From a bacterium (GTDB lineage: Bacteria > UBA10199 > JAIBAG01): a stretch of DNA of 64,000 bases. The DNA lies in NCBI GenBank assembly GCA_019695305.1, contig JAIBAG010000001.1, forward strand, positions 144,774 through 208,773, read 5' to 3'. Of this stretch, positions 26,685-35,063 are shown piece by piece (the stretch's first letter is position 1; every line of letters begins with the position of its first letter). The position numbers were made by a program, and so were the translations under genes. The notes beneath the pieces are model-generated. The model did not search any database, had not been told where the DNA came from, and saw nothing but the letters and a program-made list of their open reading frames with translations.

Positions 26685-29261
26685 TTATTCATACAGATAC
26701 TGCCCTTCGTATAAAGGACATTCGACGTTGAATTCCGCAGCAATCTCCTCCGGCGATTTCAGATGGACCCAGTTGGCGCTTAAAACTTGTTCCATTTGTG
26801 CGTCATCCAACAAACCAGAATCACTCAAAACATCTTCAATTCCTGCTGTGTTAGGCTGGCTGGTTTGCGCGAACATATGGACAATCCCGCTCATGTTGCC
26901 ACTCAAATCGACGTCTTCAAAACCGCAGAAGCTTTGCTTCACAAGAGGGACGGTCTCATCAATCCGAACCAGTGGGTAATAACCGGTGTATACGGACGAC
27001 AGATAAGAAGAAAACGAATAGATAGTAGGATCCAGAACTAGATTTTCTGAAGTCGAATCAAAGTCCAAACTAACATTGGTCTGGAAAAGAGCCGCATTGT
27101 CTTTGTGAATGTAACGTACAAATCTCTCGGGGTATTGAGGATCGGCGTTATAACCCACGGGGATGGCCCTTTGGGTTAAACCGTTAACAAAAACATGGTC
27201 CATCACGGCCACGTGACCGCCGCCTTCTGGGCCCAGGGTGGCTGGCTGTCCGGCAATCTGAACAACGTTCTGGCGTTCCCGCAAACCGATGGCGGAAGCA
27301 CCAGACATGTCCACCACGTAGAGTTTGCCTTCATCGCGGAAGATATCGTGGATGAGGGTGAAAGCGGCCTCTAGCCTGGGTCCACGTTTGTAGCCCTTCT
27401 GGTTTTCCAGGCCGGCAAAAAGTTCTAACCGGCACAGGCCCGTCTGACCCTCCAATTTTGGAGTTGGCAATGCAAGGGGCCCGAGGGAAGTCAGATAATT
27501 GCAACTATAAATGCGGGAGGAGTCGGAAATAAAAACCTCATGGGTATTTTCATCGAGGTCGAAGGCGGTAAAGTCTTTGTCCTGGGACAGAGTTGTCAAC
27601 ACTTCCCAGGAGCTGCCGCTCCTATCCAGCCAGAGGCGCTGGATTTGTGAAAAACCGTCTTCAGATCTTCCCAGCAGGTAAATGGCGTTCCGACTTAAGT
27701 GGATATCGATGGGGCGGGCCGGTCTCTCCAAGAACGGGTTGTTCAGATTATCCGGTAACGGAAGTTGCGTAATACCCTGCTGGCTTAAGTCTTGGAACGT
27801 GGGGGGCGTTGCAAACGGGGTATTCGTATCAACGCAGAAAATTCCCACATACCAATCATCAACATCATCGCTGGCCAAAAAACACAAACGATTCCCTGCC
27901 AAACTGATCCTTGCAGAGTGTTGGAACAGATTGGAGCCGTCTAAAAACAGCTCTCGAGTTTCCAATCCGGGTGTCAGTGTATAGCGAAACAAGCGGTTGT
28001 CTGGAGCATATAGCGTGAGATCAGTCACAAAACCGTAGGCATAGTTTTGATCCGCTACCAGATTTGAATACACCAGGTCAACGGGAAGCTCAGCTTGGAG
28101 CGGATCTGCCAATGGATTAGGAAAAGCATTTACGGATTCCATATGAGGCGGTGAAGACTGGGCCGGTATTTCGTGGTACCAGGTTTTGATTTCCTTTTCT
28201 TCGCTGGTATCAACTAAATCGCACAGAGTCCGTAAGACGGAGGTGGCGCGATGGTCGCTTTCAAAATGGAGGGGCAAGCTGTCGAAGTTAAAAATATCGG
28301 TTTCAAACGGTGGAATAGAAGGAGAGGTTTGGTAGGCTTCATTGGTCCTCTGGCAGCCAGCAGTCCCTTGCTCAATGAGGATTGCCAGGAATTCGGCAAA
28401 ACCTTCGGTGTAGGCCGTATCGAGACTTTCGTAAGTGTTAAGTTGCCAACCATGAATTGGTGTACCGGTGATAGGGTCGGTTTCCGGATGATGATAGGGT
28501 ACGTCCGCCATTGCCTGATGGAGTGGGGAAAATGAGGCATTATAAACATTGTAAGAAATATGGTCCTGGTTTTGTACCCAGTGGCCGAATTCGTGGTAGA
28601 GCGGTATATGGTTAGAGACGTAGAAAAGGCCTTGAAGAGCAAACACGGGATCGGTGATGTAAATCACGTTTTGGGAATCATTGAACCAGGCCGGCATGGG
28701 AGCATTGTAGAATAGCGGTCCGCGTCCTTCCAAACCCCTATGGTAGCGCAGCTTGATCGGTTGGTTGTAGGGCCAGGGTTCGATGTTTTGAATATAGAGT
28801 TCCTTCATTTTGAGAAGGCCAAACCAAAGGCCTAAAGCTTTGCTTTCATCATCCTCTTCGTCCTGGAGGTCGCCTTCAAAATGCAGTTCGCCAAAGTCCA
28901 GGCTGTTTCCATTTACCAATTGTGTCCCCGGAAAAACAATATCCCAGGCTGCGCTCCGTTTGAGGATTTTGAATTCGTCGGTTTTTAAGACGGCACGCAC
29001 CCGGAAAGGAACTTTTTGAGTCGCGGGTTGAATCACGCCCGTGAAGCAACCACCGTCGTCGGTAAAAAAGCTTTGCGATAAAGCGATCCAAACACTTGGA
29101 GAAGATTCGTAATCAATTTTCACCCGGACACGTTTTAAAGGCCCGGTGGTATTTTCCATATCATCCGCCGTCAGGCAGCCGCTCACTGTTATATCAGCCA
29201 TAGCCAAACCGGCAATAGCGTTAAAAAGCATGAATGAAAAAAAGAAAAAAAAGCGTTTCAT
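26685..29261 (-). CDS. Secreted HEXXH protein, putative metallopeptidase
   Basis: The 858-residue product has a Phe-rich Sec signal (residues 1-~22). Residues ~23-130 look like a beta-sandwich carboxypeptidase-type domain. A zinc motif HEFGH is at residues 223-227, with glutamates in TEGFAEF (286-290) about 60 residues later, the spacing of gluzincin-type peptidases. After ~450, loosely repeated beta segments with DD and GRS motifs (FLASDD, LLGRSED) suggest a propeller. Catalysis is inferred, not shown. Coding DNA is visibly richer in G and C than neighbours, and palindromic repeats lie just outside both ends, suggesting the gene arrived as a unit. Confidence 0.78.
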   Translation of the reverse strand: MKRFFFFFSFMLFNAIAGLAMADITVSGCLTADDMENTTGPLKRVRVKIDYESSPSVWIALSQSFFTDDGGCFTGVIQPATQKVPFRVRAVLKTDEFKILKRSAAWDIVFPGTQLVNGNSLDFGELHFEGDLQDEEDDESKALGLWFGLLKMKELYIQNIEPWPYNQPIKLRYHRGLEGRGPLFYNAPMPAWFNDSQNVIYITDPVFALQGLFYVSNHIPLYHEFGHWVQNQDHISYNVYNASFSPLHQAMADVPYHHPETDPITGTPIHGWQLNTYESLDTAYTEGFAEFLAILIEQGTAGCQRTNEAYQTSPSIPPFETDIFNFDSLPLHFESDHRATSVLRTLCDLVDTSEEKEIKTWYHEIPAQSSPPHMESVNAFPNPLADPLQAELPVDLVYSNLVADQNYAYGFVTDLTLYAPDNRLFRYTLTPGLETRELFLDGSNLFQHSARISLAGNRLCFLASDDVDDWYVGIFCVDTNTPFATPPTFQDLSQQGITQLPLPDNLNNPFLERPARPIDIHLSRNAIYLLGRSEDGFSQIQRLWLDRSGSSWEVLTTLSQDKDFTAFDLDENTHEVFISDSSRIYSCNYLTSLGPLALPTPKLEGQTGLCRLELFAGLENQKGYKRGPRLEAAFTLIHDIFRDEGKLYVVDMSGASAIGLRERQNVVQIAGQPATLGPEGGGHVAVMDHVFVNGLTQRAIPVGYNADPQYPERFVRYIHKDNAALFQTNVSLDFDSTSENLVLDPTIYSFSSYLSSVYTGYYPLVRIDETVPLVKQSFCGFEDVDLSGNMSGIVHMFAQTSQPNTAGIEDVLSDSGLLDDAQMEQVLSANWVHLKSPEEIAAEFNVECPLYEGQYLYE

Positions 29262-29281
29262 AATTTTACCCTTCCGGTCAT

Positions 29282-29357
29282 GGGGACGTTGTTGAATTTC
29301 GGGAATAGCTATTTTATTTTTGAGTTGAACTTATTCCGGAAAATCAACAACGTCCCC
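29282..29357. repeat. GGGACGTTGTT palindromic repeat, copy 4 (inverted)
   Basis: GGGGACGTTGTTGAATTTCGG at the left pairs with a right arm that is the reverse complement of the left half of copies 2 and 3 (ends CAACAACGTCCCC), so this copy is inverted relative to them. It sits 15 bases downstream of the stop of the 29372-31156 gene and 20 bases upstream of the HEXXH gene start. Confidence 0.85.
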
Positions 29358-29371
29358 TGCTCCTATTAAAA

Positions 29372-31156
29372 CTATTTAATCCCAAGCTCCAAACGCGTGT
29401 TATATCCAAGAGAAGGATTGGTGAGAGGAACGACCATGGCAATAGTTGGGTTAGCAGGATCTAGGTCTAAATGACGTCCTCTGATATTGGTGTCGAGAAT
29501 ATGCGCTTTAGATCCCACAGATATATTAGATAAAGCCGTTCCTGCAGGTTGTCCAAAAGCTTCTGCCAAACTTTCAGAACAAAGAGCAATATCTTCCCGG
29601 CCGCTAACCTCATCCGATTCAACTACAACAAGAGCATAGTCTTGGTTGCCATTGGCGACCAAATCTAAAATATTAGCCGTATCATCGGCATAATTAATTT
29701 GACCCATGATAATACCGCCGTTATAAGAACTGGTGGCCATTTCCAAAGTGGTACTGTCTTCTGCTGATGAGAAATAACCAGGAGCCTGGCCGTTAACGCC
29801 ACCAATAGGTCCCGGCATATCCTTATCTCCCACAAAACTTTCAATAGTAGGTACCATATCGGAGAGTGGCGTTTCCGTACAAAAATGAGATGGAAGCATA
29901 TCGCGTGCAACGACTAATATATGCCAGTTGGCCGAGTTACCTCCAAGAACATCCGTTGCACCTAAATTATGCCTATCGTTATAAAGTGCTAAACTTGTAT
30001 TATTAGCTTCGTATCCATTCCCCACATAAATTGAAGAGGCTACCATACGAGAGCCTGTGAAAGGTTGTGCATTAAAAGCACTTCCAACAACGGTTCCTTT
30101 ATTCCTTCCAAAAACCGTATTGCCTCGCACAGTGCCATCCAAGCCTGTTAAAGAATATACCAGTTGGCCACCTACCTCACGCACGTAAGGATTAAAAACT
30201 TCCCTTGGATGAGTTCCCCATTGTGGAGGATAATCAAACTGTGCTCTGTCAAAAACAGGGCCGCTGCCTTCTAAAGGTGATTCATAAATTGTCACGTCAA
30301 CCTGCTGAGTAGAACCGCCCACATCACCGGTGGTGAAAGGAGTAAAGGGGGAAGTATCTCCATTTGTAAACGCTACTATACCTGTGCCCGGTATTTGGGG
30401 GCTTGTGTAAAAAACAAGATTAGATGGATTAATATTAGTGTTAGGGGGCAACGAAAGTTCCATTCCCGAGCCAGCAGGGATATTAACCCAATGTCCTGCT
30501 GTTGCGTTAAAACTTGGTTCATCATCTGTAATGCCATAGCTGATTGCACCTTTTCCAACCTGATACATGGCGCCATTATTATCAACATAACAAGCCACCA
30601 CATTTTGACCATGGGCATAGGGCGTAGTTAAGTCCCAGTTCCCAGCCGGTTTTTGGGCTATAACGGTGACTGTGTCGCCAGAAATGGGTGTGGGGCACAT
30701 ATAACTAAGAACATCATACGCTGCTTCGGCTTCTGGATTGGCTTCAACAGGTGCATCCGTCTCTTCTACATTCTCATTACCGGTATCCGTATCTGATGTT
30801 TCTGGATCTTTATCATTCGGCTCAGTACAAGCAGTCCATAAGAGAAGGCCTAACGGAAGCATTGATCTGCCTGTGTGTTGGGCAAGTGTGTCGTTTATAG
30901 GTTCAGGAGACTCTTTAAAATCGTCTATTAAGCAAACCTCTGTGTTAACAGGCGCATAAACAGCGGCGGGTGCGGCCGTTACTGGTGGCTGGGAAACAGG
31001 GGCTGGTTGGGGAGTTGTGGTTACGTAGGTGGAGGTAGGAGTTGTGGGGCCAGGGCTACTTACAATCCCGGCATCACCGTTATCATAAGAAACTCCTAAT
31101 CCAAGTGGGTCGTAGAGTGCAGAATAATCATTAGAAACATCAGTTACACTTGCCAT
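29372..31156 (-). CDS. Large orphan protein with internal lipobox-like motif
   Basis: The 594-residue product is not recognised. The N-terminus (1-95) is Pro/Thr/Ala-rich and lacks a Sec signal. Residues ~97-110 (GRSMLPLGLLLWTAC) look like a lipobox in the wrong place, followed by an acidic SDTDTG linker (~122-127). The remaining ~440 residues are Asn/Gly/Ser-rich and beta-like, resembling many cell-surface proteins. The ATG at 31156 has a good Shine-Dalgarno (AGGAG, 8 bases ahead), so the long leader appears real. Repeat copy 4 follows the stop codon. Confidence 0.68.
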   Translation of the reverse strand: MASVTDVSNDYSALYDPLGLGVSYDNGDAGIVSSPGPTTPTSTYVTTTPQPAPVSQPPVTAAPAAVYAPVNTEVCLIDDFKESPEPINDTLAQHTGRSMLPLGLLLWTACTEPNDKDPETSDTDTGNENVEETDAPVEANPEAEAAYDVLSYMCPTPISGDTVTVIAQKPAGNWDLTTPYAHGQNVVACYVDNNGAMYQVGKGAISYGITDDEPSFNATAGHWVNIPAGSGMELSLPPNTNINPSNLVFYTSPQIPGTGIVAFTNGDTSPFTPFTTGDVGGSTQQVDVTIYESPLEGSGPVFDRAQFDYPPQWGTHPREVFNPYVREVGGQLVYSLTGLDGTVRGNTVFGRNKGTVVGSAFNAQPFTGSRMVASSIYVGNGYEANNTSLALYNDRHNLGATDVLGGNSANWHILVVARDMLPSHFCTETPLSDMVPTIESFVGDKDMPGPIGGVNGQAPGYFSSAEDSTTLEMATSSYNGGIIMGQINYADDTANILDLVANGNQDYALVVVESDEVSGREDIALCSESLAEAFGQPAGTALSNISVGSKAHILDTNIRGRHLDLDPANPTIAMVVPLTNPSLGYNTRLELGIK

Positions 31157-31170
31157 AAATTTTTCTCCTA

Positions 31171-31317
31171 TTACAAATCCACCCTATCATTGGCAATTAC
31201 CAAACTTTGGCCCGTGCAGCTTCCCTTGTAATAGAGGGTGGCGTTGGCGGTTACGGCATTACTGCGGAAAATTGTAAACTCGGCGGTTTCGTTTTCGTTG
31301 CCAAAATATTTTTCACA
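31171..31317 (-). pseudogene. Remnant of a secreted Cys protein
   Basis: Read backward from 31317, an in-frame stretch encodes CEKYFGNENETAEFTIF, then RSNAVTANATLYYKG, SCTGQSLVIANDRVDL and a stop. The C-EKYF start matches the CEKYF of the Cys-repeat protein at 1-614. No start or signal peptide is found: the frame runs upstream only through the hairpin at 31327-31347. A decayed sigma-54-like promoter further upstream is described in the findings. This reads as the C-terminal relic of a gene of that family. Confidence 0.4.
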
Positions 31318-31545
31318 TCCCCCTAGCCCCTTCTGATAAAGAAGGGGGAAAAGACACTATTCCTAGCTACTACAGTCTATGATCGACAGAATCCAAAATA
31401 TGTGTCGTTATTTTTTGGCTAAAATGAAAATAGTGATAACAGACTGGTAGCAGGTTTTTGGGTTTTAGCTAAAAAAATCTTACCCATTTCCGTCACTTTA
31501 CCACTCTCATTCCCGATAACTAAAAGAAGACTATAAGGAACTATT
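31318..31545. other. Intergenic stretch with hairpin and decayed promoter-like motif
   Basis: A hairpin CCCCTTCT-GATAA-AGAAGGGG lies at 31327-31347. From 31392 the minus strand carries a degraded -24/-12-like site, and at 31412-31436 a TTTTTGGCTAA-A-ATG...GAAAATAGTGA block nearly matches the block at 643-670 upstream of the Cys-repeat gene. No gene of its own is seen here apart from the start region of the 31546 gene. Confidence 0.45.
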
Positions 31546-32517
31546 ATGAAAAAAATTAAAATATTGATTGTTCTCATGTTTATGAGTGGAGCTTTAAATA
31601 ATTGTAATTGCGGTGGCGGTGATTTTAGCCTCACAGATACCGATGCCTCGCGTGTAAACATTGCCGGCCTTACCACACATAATATCGTACTCGATACCAT
31701 TACCCAAAATGAAGAAATGTATAGTTCAAATGTAGATTTTTACTTGTTTAAGGCCGATACCAGCGAGTTTATTGGCTGTATGGGGACACGCAGTTTTCCC
31801 GCTTTAGATAATATTCCTTTAGATACCATGCTAACGCACGTGAACGGCGTCTTTGTATCGGATGGAGAAACGGTTTCGCTTACTGGAACCGATGAAATTG
31901 AAATAAGAGAAGTTATATTTTCTAACAATCTTGACCCCGACCGTTGTCCTAATGTTGGCGCTGAAGCGACCAATGAAAACAATACTGCGGTAACACTAAC
32001 CTTAAATGAAATGTATAGTGGTGATCCTATAAATGTTGGCCATTTTACCTTACGCTTTAGAACCGAAGAGGCAGCTGACTACGAACCTGTGGTACCGCAT
32101 GAGGAAGACGGGTCATTTTTAAAATTAGCTTGGGCCGAACTAGCAATTTTTAGTTATGATACAGACGAATTTAGTAATGCCGATTCCACTCTTTTAATTG
32201 TTCCGTATAAAAAAACAGATGTTATTGGCTGCGTAGAATTTCCCGCTTTTGAGCTTGGTGGTTATCGTATGGACGAATTAGCTCTTGGGGTCACGGATGA
32301 TAGTTTTGATGCTTTTAATATGGATATATTGGACGATGATACCGATTATCAAATTTTATTTGTGGATCGCGATACGGGAGGTTGCGGAAATTTGGAGACT
32401 CTTACGTACAAAGTCTTTGATAGAACGGGTCCGCTTTCTAAAGCCGATTTAACAGCCGACAGTATTTTGTTTACTCAAAAACACCGTTTGGAAGTACAGT
32501 TTTATTTAGCCAATTAA
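31546..32517 (+). CDS. Putative lipoprotein with two related domains
   Basis: The 323-residue product starts with a signal peptide (KKIKILIVLMFMSGALNNC, Cys at residue 20); the lipobox LNNC is not canonical, so lipidation is uncertain. Two similar domains follow, the first around VDFYLFKADTSEFIGCM (~65-81) and the second around STLLIVPYKKTDVIGCV (~209-225), each with a shared FIGC/VIGC motif and a later DPDRCPN / DTGGCGN cysteine. The function is not recognised. TATAAGGAACT before the ATG gives a plausible ribosome site. Confidence 0.65.
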   Translation: MKKIKILIVLMFMSGALNNCNCGGGDFSLTDTDASRVNIAGLTTHNIVLDTITQNEEMYSSNVDFYLFKADTSEFIGCMGTRSFPALDNIPLDTMLTHVNGVFVSDGETVSLTGTDEIEIREVIFSNNLDPDRCPNVGAEATNENNTAVTLTLNEMYSGDPINVGHFTLRFRTEEAADYEPVVPHEEDGSFLKLAWAELAIFSYDTDEFSNADSTLLIVPYKKTDVIGCVEFPAFELGGYRMDELALGVTDDSFDAFNMDILDDDTDYQILFVDRDTGGCGNLETLTYKVFDRTGPLSKADLTADSILFTQKHRLEVQFYLAN

Positions 32518-32520
32518 ATT

Positions 32521-33351
32521 ATGAGCAACTCAATTATACCCATGGGAGTACGGCTTTTAGAAGCCTGCTTAACTGAAGAGGATGGTATTACAGCCAACGA
32601 AAGTTGCCCTACAAAAATACCTGAAAGCAAGCCTCTTGAAATTAAGCCAGAGAAAATAGATGCACTCATAAATCTAAATGTATTCAATAATGTTTGTGGT
32701 AATTTGGATAGCGACTGTGTGGCTGTTTTAGAACGACTTCAAGACACCTATACAGAACTGGTTACTAGCCTGTTACCTCAAGGTGTTAGTTATAATGATT
32801 GGGTAAATGGAAAAGTTCCGTTTAAACTCCTTATTTTTTCTAATCCTGAAATAAATAAGGGTGATAGCAAGTCCTTAACGGTAAATCTATTTTTTGGAGA
32901 TCAACAATTAGAAATATTAGATGATGGAACTATTTTAAATCCTAAGGGTGGAGAAAGCTTAAATATTAACGTAGCTCAAAATAATTTTTTATACGGTTCT
33001 GATAATATGGTTTTAGAACAAAGTAGTTTGGTTGTTAATACAAGAAGTACCGAACCTTTGTTGCCAACTAATAATGGTGAATGTGCTCAAAAAAGCACTG
33101 TGAGTGATACAATCGTTATAGGAGTAGGTAATCCAAACCATGATGGAAGAGATGATTTAAGATTAGCATTAGACGTTATTGACAAAGATTGGGCGCCAGG
33201 TCAATCATCACCAGGTTCACTATATAAAAAATATGATGATGATGGCGACATTTTTTTTATGCGTGTTGCATTAAGCTTGTTAGTTGATCAATTGCTAGAT
33301 CAATTTGGCTCATTAGAGCAAGGGGTAGTCTATTATTGGAATCCTTCTTAA
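32521..33351 (+). CDS. Orphan protein with N-terminal IPMGVRLLEAC motif
   Basis: The 276-residue product has no Sec signal. It starts MSNSIIPMGVRLLEACLTEE, which aligns by eye with SMLPLGLLLWTACTE inside the 29372-31156 protein. The remainder contains several cysteines and a C-terminal helix-rich end (VALSLLVDQLLDQFG). It starts 3 bases after the stop of the lipoprotein gene, so they are likely co-transcribed. The family is not recognised. Confidence 0.6.
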   Translation: MSNSIIPMGVRLLEACLTEEDGITANESCPTKIPESKPLEIKPEKIDALINLNVFNNVCGNLDSDCVAVLERLQDTYTELVTSLLPQGVSYNDWVNGKVPFKLLIFSNPEINKGDSKSLTVNLFFGDQQLEILDDGTILNPKGGESLNINVAQNNFLYGSDNMVLEQSSLVVNTRSTEPLLPTNNGECAQKSTVSDTIVIGVGNPNHDGRDDLRLALDVIDKDWAPGQSSPGSLYKKYDDDGDIFFMRVALSLLVDQLLDQFGSLEQGVVYYWNPS

Positions 33352-33371
33352 ACAACGCCCCTCCTTTCTTT

Positions 33372-33752
33372 CTATTGTATTGAGGTGCAGTTTGGTGGTT
33401 CTCCTCCACTGCAGTCGCATGAGCAATCCGGTGCTTTTTTATCGTTTACTAATGTTTGTCCATAACCGGCACAAGGACAATAGCAATTAGCGTTATTGTA
33501 TTGGCAATTTTTAACATTTTCACAACTTTTCTTAGTGAGCATTGACTGCTTTTTTCCTGTTTCACAAGAATCGTTAGAGAGAATGCAGCTATACACGTTA
33601 GGTTGTTTAGTTAAAATTAGTGTGCATTGCGTAGAATCCATGCATTCGGCTCTGTCAAGGGTGGTACAAATATCTTTTTTGGGATTTTCGGAGGCCAAGG
33701 TTGTTGTTATGAACACAAATAAAAAAGCGACCAAGCTTAATAATAATTTCAT
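33372..33752 (-). CDS. Secreted Cys-rich protein, third gene of the sigma-factor cluster
   Basis: The 126-residue product has a Sec signal (KLLLSLVAFLFVFITTTLA, residues 2-20) followed by a mature part rich in cysteines (18 or so), with clusters such as CYCPCAGYG and CSCDCSGG. Disulfide knotting outside the cytoplasm is likely. Function unknown. It follows the membrane protein gene of the ECF cluster with a 9-base gap, so expression may depend on that sigma factor. Confidence 0.75.
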   Translation of the reverse strand: MKLLLSLVAFLFVFITTTLASENPKKDICTTLDRAECMDSTQCTLILTKQPNVYSCILSNDSCETGKKQSMLTKKSCENVKNCQYNNANCYCPCAGYGQTLVNDKKAPDCSCDCSGGEPPNCTSIQ

Positions 33753-33761
33753 AAGTAAAAT

Positions 33762-34412
33762 TTACCGACAATTATCATCCCGATCATAGGAGATTTTATT
33801 GTTGTCCAAAATTATTATTTTATGTCCCTGGTAAGTATTGGGGGTTAGGTAGCCTGCATCTTGCTCAAAGGTTTGATTATTATAAACCCAGTTGATACGG
33901 ATTGAACTATCTTGATGCACATCAAACTTTATTGTTTTAATACTTTGTTGCTCAAGCGTACCCGACCAAATATTATTTTTTCCAACAAATACAGATACAT
34001 TATGAAGTGGTAAAGATTGTAAACTTGAAAGGCAAAGAGTGTTTTGAGAAGGTGCAGTTATTTCAGCAATAACGGAACCAATATTGTTGCTGGTGTTTGT
34101 CGCACGGTCATTTTTCGCTGCTGTTAAAGGTATATCAGCGGGGCTTATAATGACGGCTTTTTTCATCGAATGATCGAAAATTTCCTTATATTGCGGTATA
34201 GCATACACCATCACCAATAAACATGCCGCAACACCTACGGCAAATAAAACGGAGTGTTGCTTAATAAAGGAAGCCATAGAACCTGATGACAATCTATTTT
34301 TGGATCGCGCATGCTTTTTAAGGCGGGCTACTATAAGTTCGGGAGGGCTGTCGTCTTCGGGAATTTTAAACGCCTTTTCCAGACGTTCTAATTCTTTTTC
34401 TGTCATGCTCAT
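33762..34412 (-). CDS. Single-pass membrane protein, putative anti-sigma factor
   Basis: Start is taken as the ATG at 34412 because it overlaps the sigma-factor stop (ATGA), the usual coupling for ECF and anti-sigma genes; the longer frame to 34496 only runs through the sigma gene. The 216-residue product has an acidic-to-basic cytoplasmic head (TEKELERLEKAFKIPEDD), a membrane helix (VLFAVGVAACLLVMVYAIP, ~63-81) and an outer domain with one tandem of cysteine-containing loops (NTLCLSSLQS, YDRDDNCR). No zinc HxxxCxxC motif is present, so this is not the classic ZAS type; the role rests on gene order and topology. Confidence 0.65.
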   Translation of the reverse strand: MSMTEKELERLEKAFKIPEDDSPPELIVARLKKHARSKNRLSSGSMASFIKQHSVLFAVGVAACLLVMVYAIPQYKEIFDHSMKKAVIISPADIPLTAAKNDRATNTSNNIGSVIAEITAPSQNTLCLSSLQSLPLHNVSVFVGKNNIWSGTLEQQSIKTIKFDVHQDSSIRINWVYNNQTFEQDAGYLTPNTYQGHKIIILDNNKISYDRDDNCR

Positions 34413-35005
34413 AAACGTACTCCCCTCTTTACCAGAAGGTCTTTGATGGTTTCTAACGCATAGCGCACACGGCTTTTTACTGTATTTACCGAGCAATCCA
34501 TCATTTGTGCAATTTCCTCGTATTGCATTTCCATTCTAATCCTTAAATAAAACGATTCTTTTTGTTCCTCGGGCAAAGTGCCCATCAAGCTATCAACTAC
34601 CTCACTTATTTTTTGCCCGCCTACCCATTCCTCTAATGTTGGCCCATCATCGGGTAAGGTTTCGTTTAACGCGGGCCCTTCATTTTTAGGCTCATCAATA
34701 GGCACGTGATTTGATTTGCGTATTTTTTTACGCAAATGGTCTACATAGGTGTTGCGTGCCAACGTAAACAACCAGGCTTTAAAGGAGATGGCAGATCTAA
34801 AACCATGCGGATTATCAATTATTTTATAAAAAACATCCTGAAATACATCGTCTGCTTCGGCTCTGTTTCTACATTTACAGAGTAAAAATGAATAAATAGG
34901 CTTTTTATAGCGATCGATAATAACTTCAATGGCTCGTGTATCCCCTTGTTTATATTGTTCAAAGATCACTTCATCGGTCATCTGTTTATTCGCAATAGTA
35001 TCCAT
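34409..35005 (-). CDS. ECF-type RNA polymerase sigma factor
   Basis: The 198-residue product has region 2 (AIEVIIDRYKKPIYSFLLCK, ~25-45; ADDVFQDVFYKIIDN and SFKAWLFTLARNTYVDHLRK, ~51-93) and region 4 with a helix-turn-helix (MQYEEIAQMMDCSVNTVKSR, ~160-180). An acidic linker joins them (DEPKNEGPALNETLPDD). Length is normal for ECF factors. The next gene overlaps by 4 bases and encodes a membrane protein, a pattern typical of ECF/anti-sigma pairs. Its target promoters cannot be told here. Confidence 0.93.
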   Translation of the reverse strand: MDTIANKQMTDEVIFEQYKQGDTRAIEVIIDRYKKPIYSFLLCKCRNRAEADDVFQDVFYKIIDNPHGFRSAISFKAWLFTLARNTYVDHLRKKIRKSNHVPIDEPKNEGPALNETLPDDGPTLEEWVGGQKISEVVDSLMGTLPEEQKESFYLRIRMEMQYEEIAQMMDCSVNTVKSRVRYALETIKDLLVKRGVRL

Positions 35006-35063
35006 TAAGGGTATCGTTTGTGCTTTTGATTTGGTTTTACAGAATCTTAAAAAAAAATAAGGT

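Noticed and set aside
26787-29019. Plus-strand open frames within the HEXXH gene
   Set aside because: Overlap the long minus-strand frame with signal peptide and zinc motif; no independent support.
33352-33371. AACAACGCCCCTCC as a fifth palindromic repeat
   Set aside because: Only one end is present and it is imperfect; too short to call.
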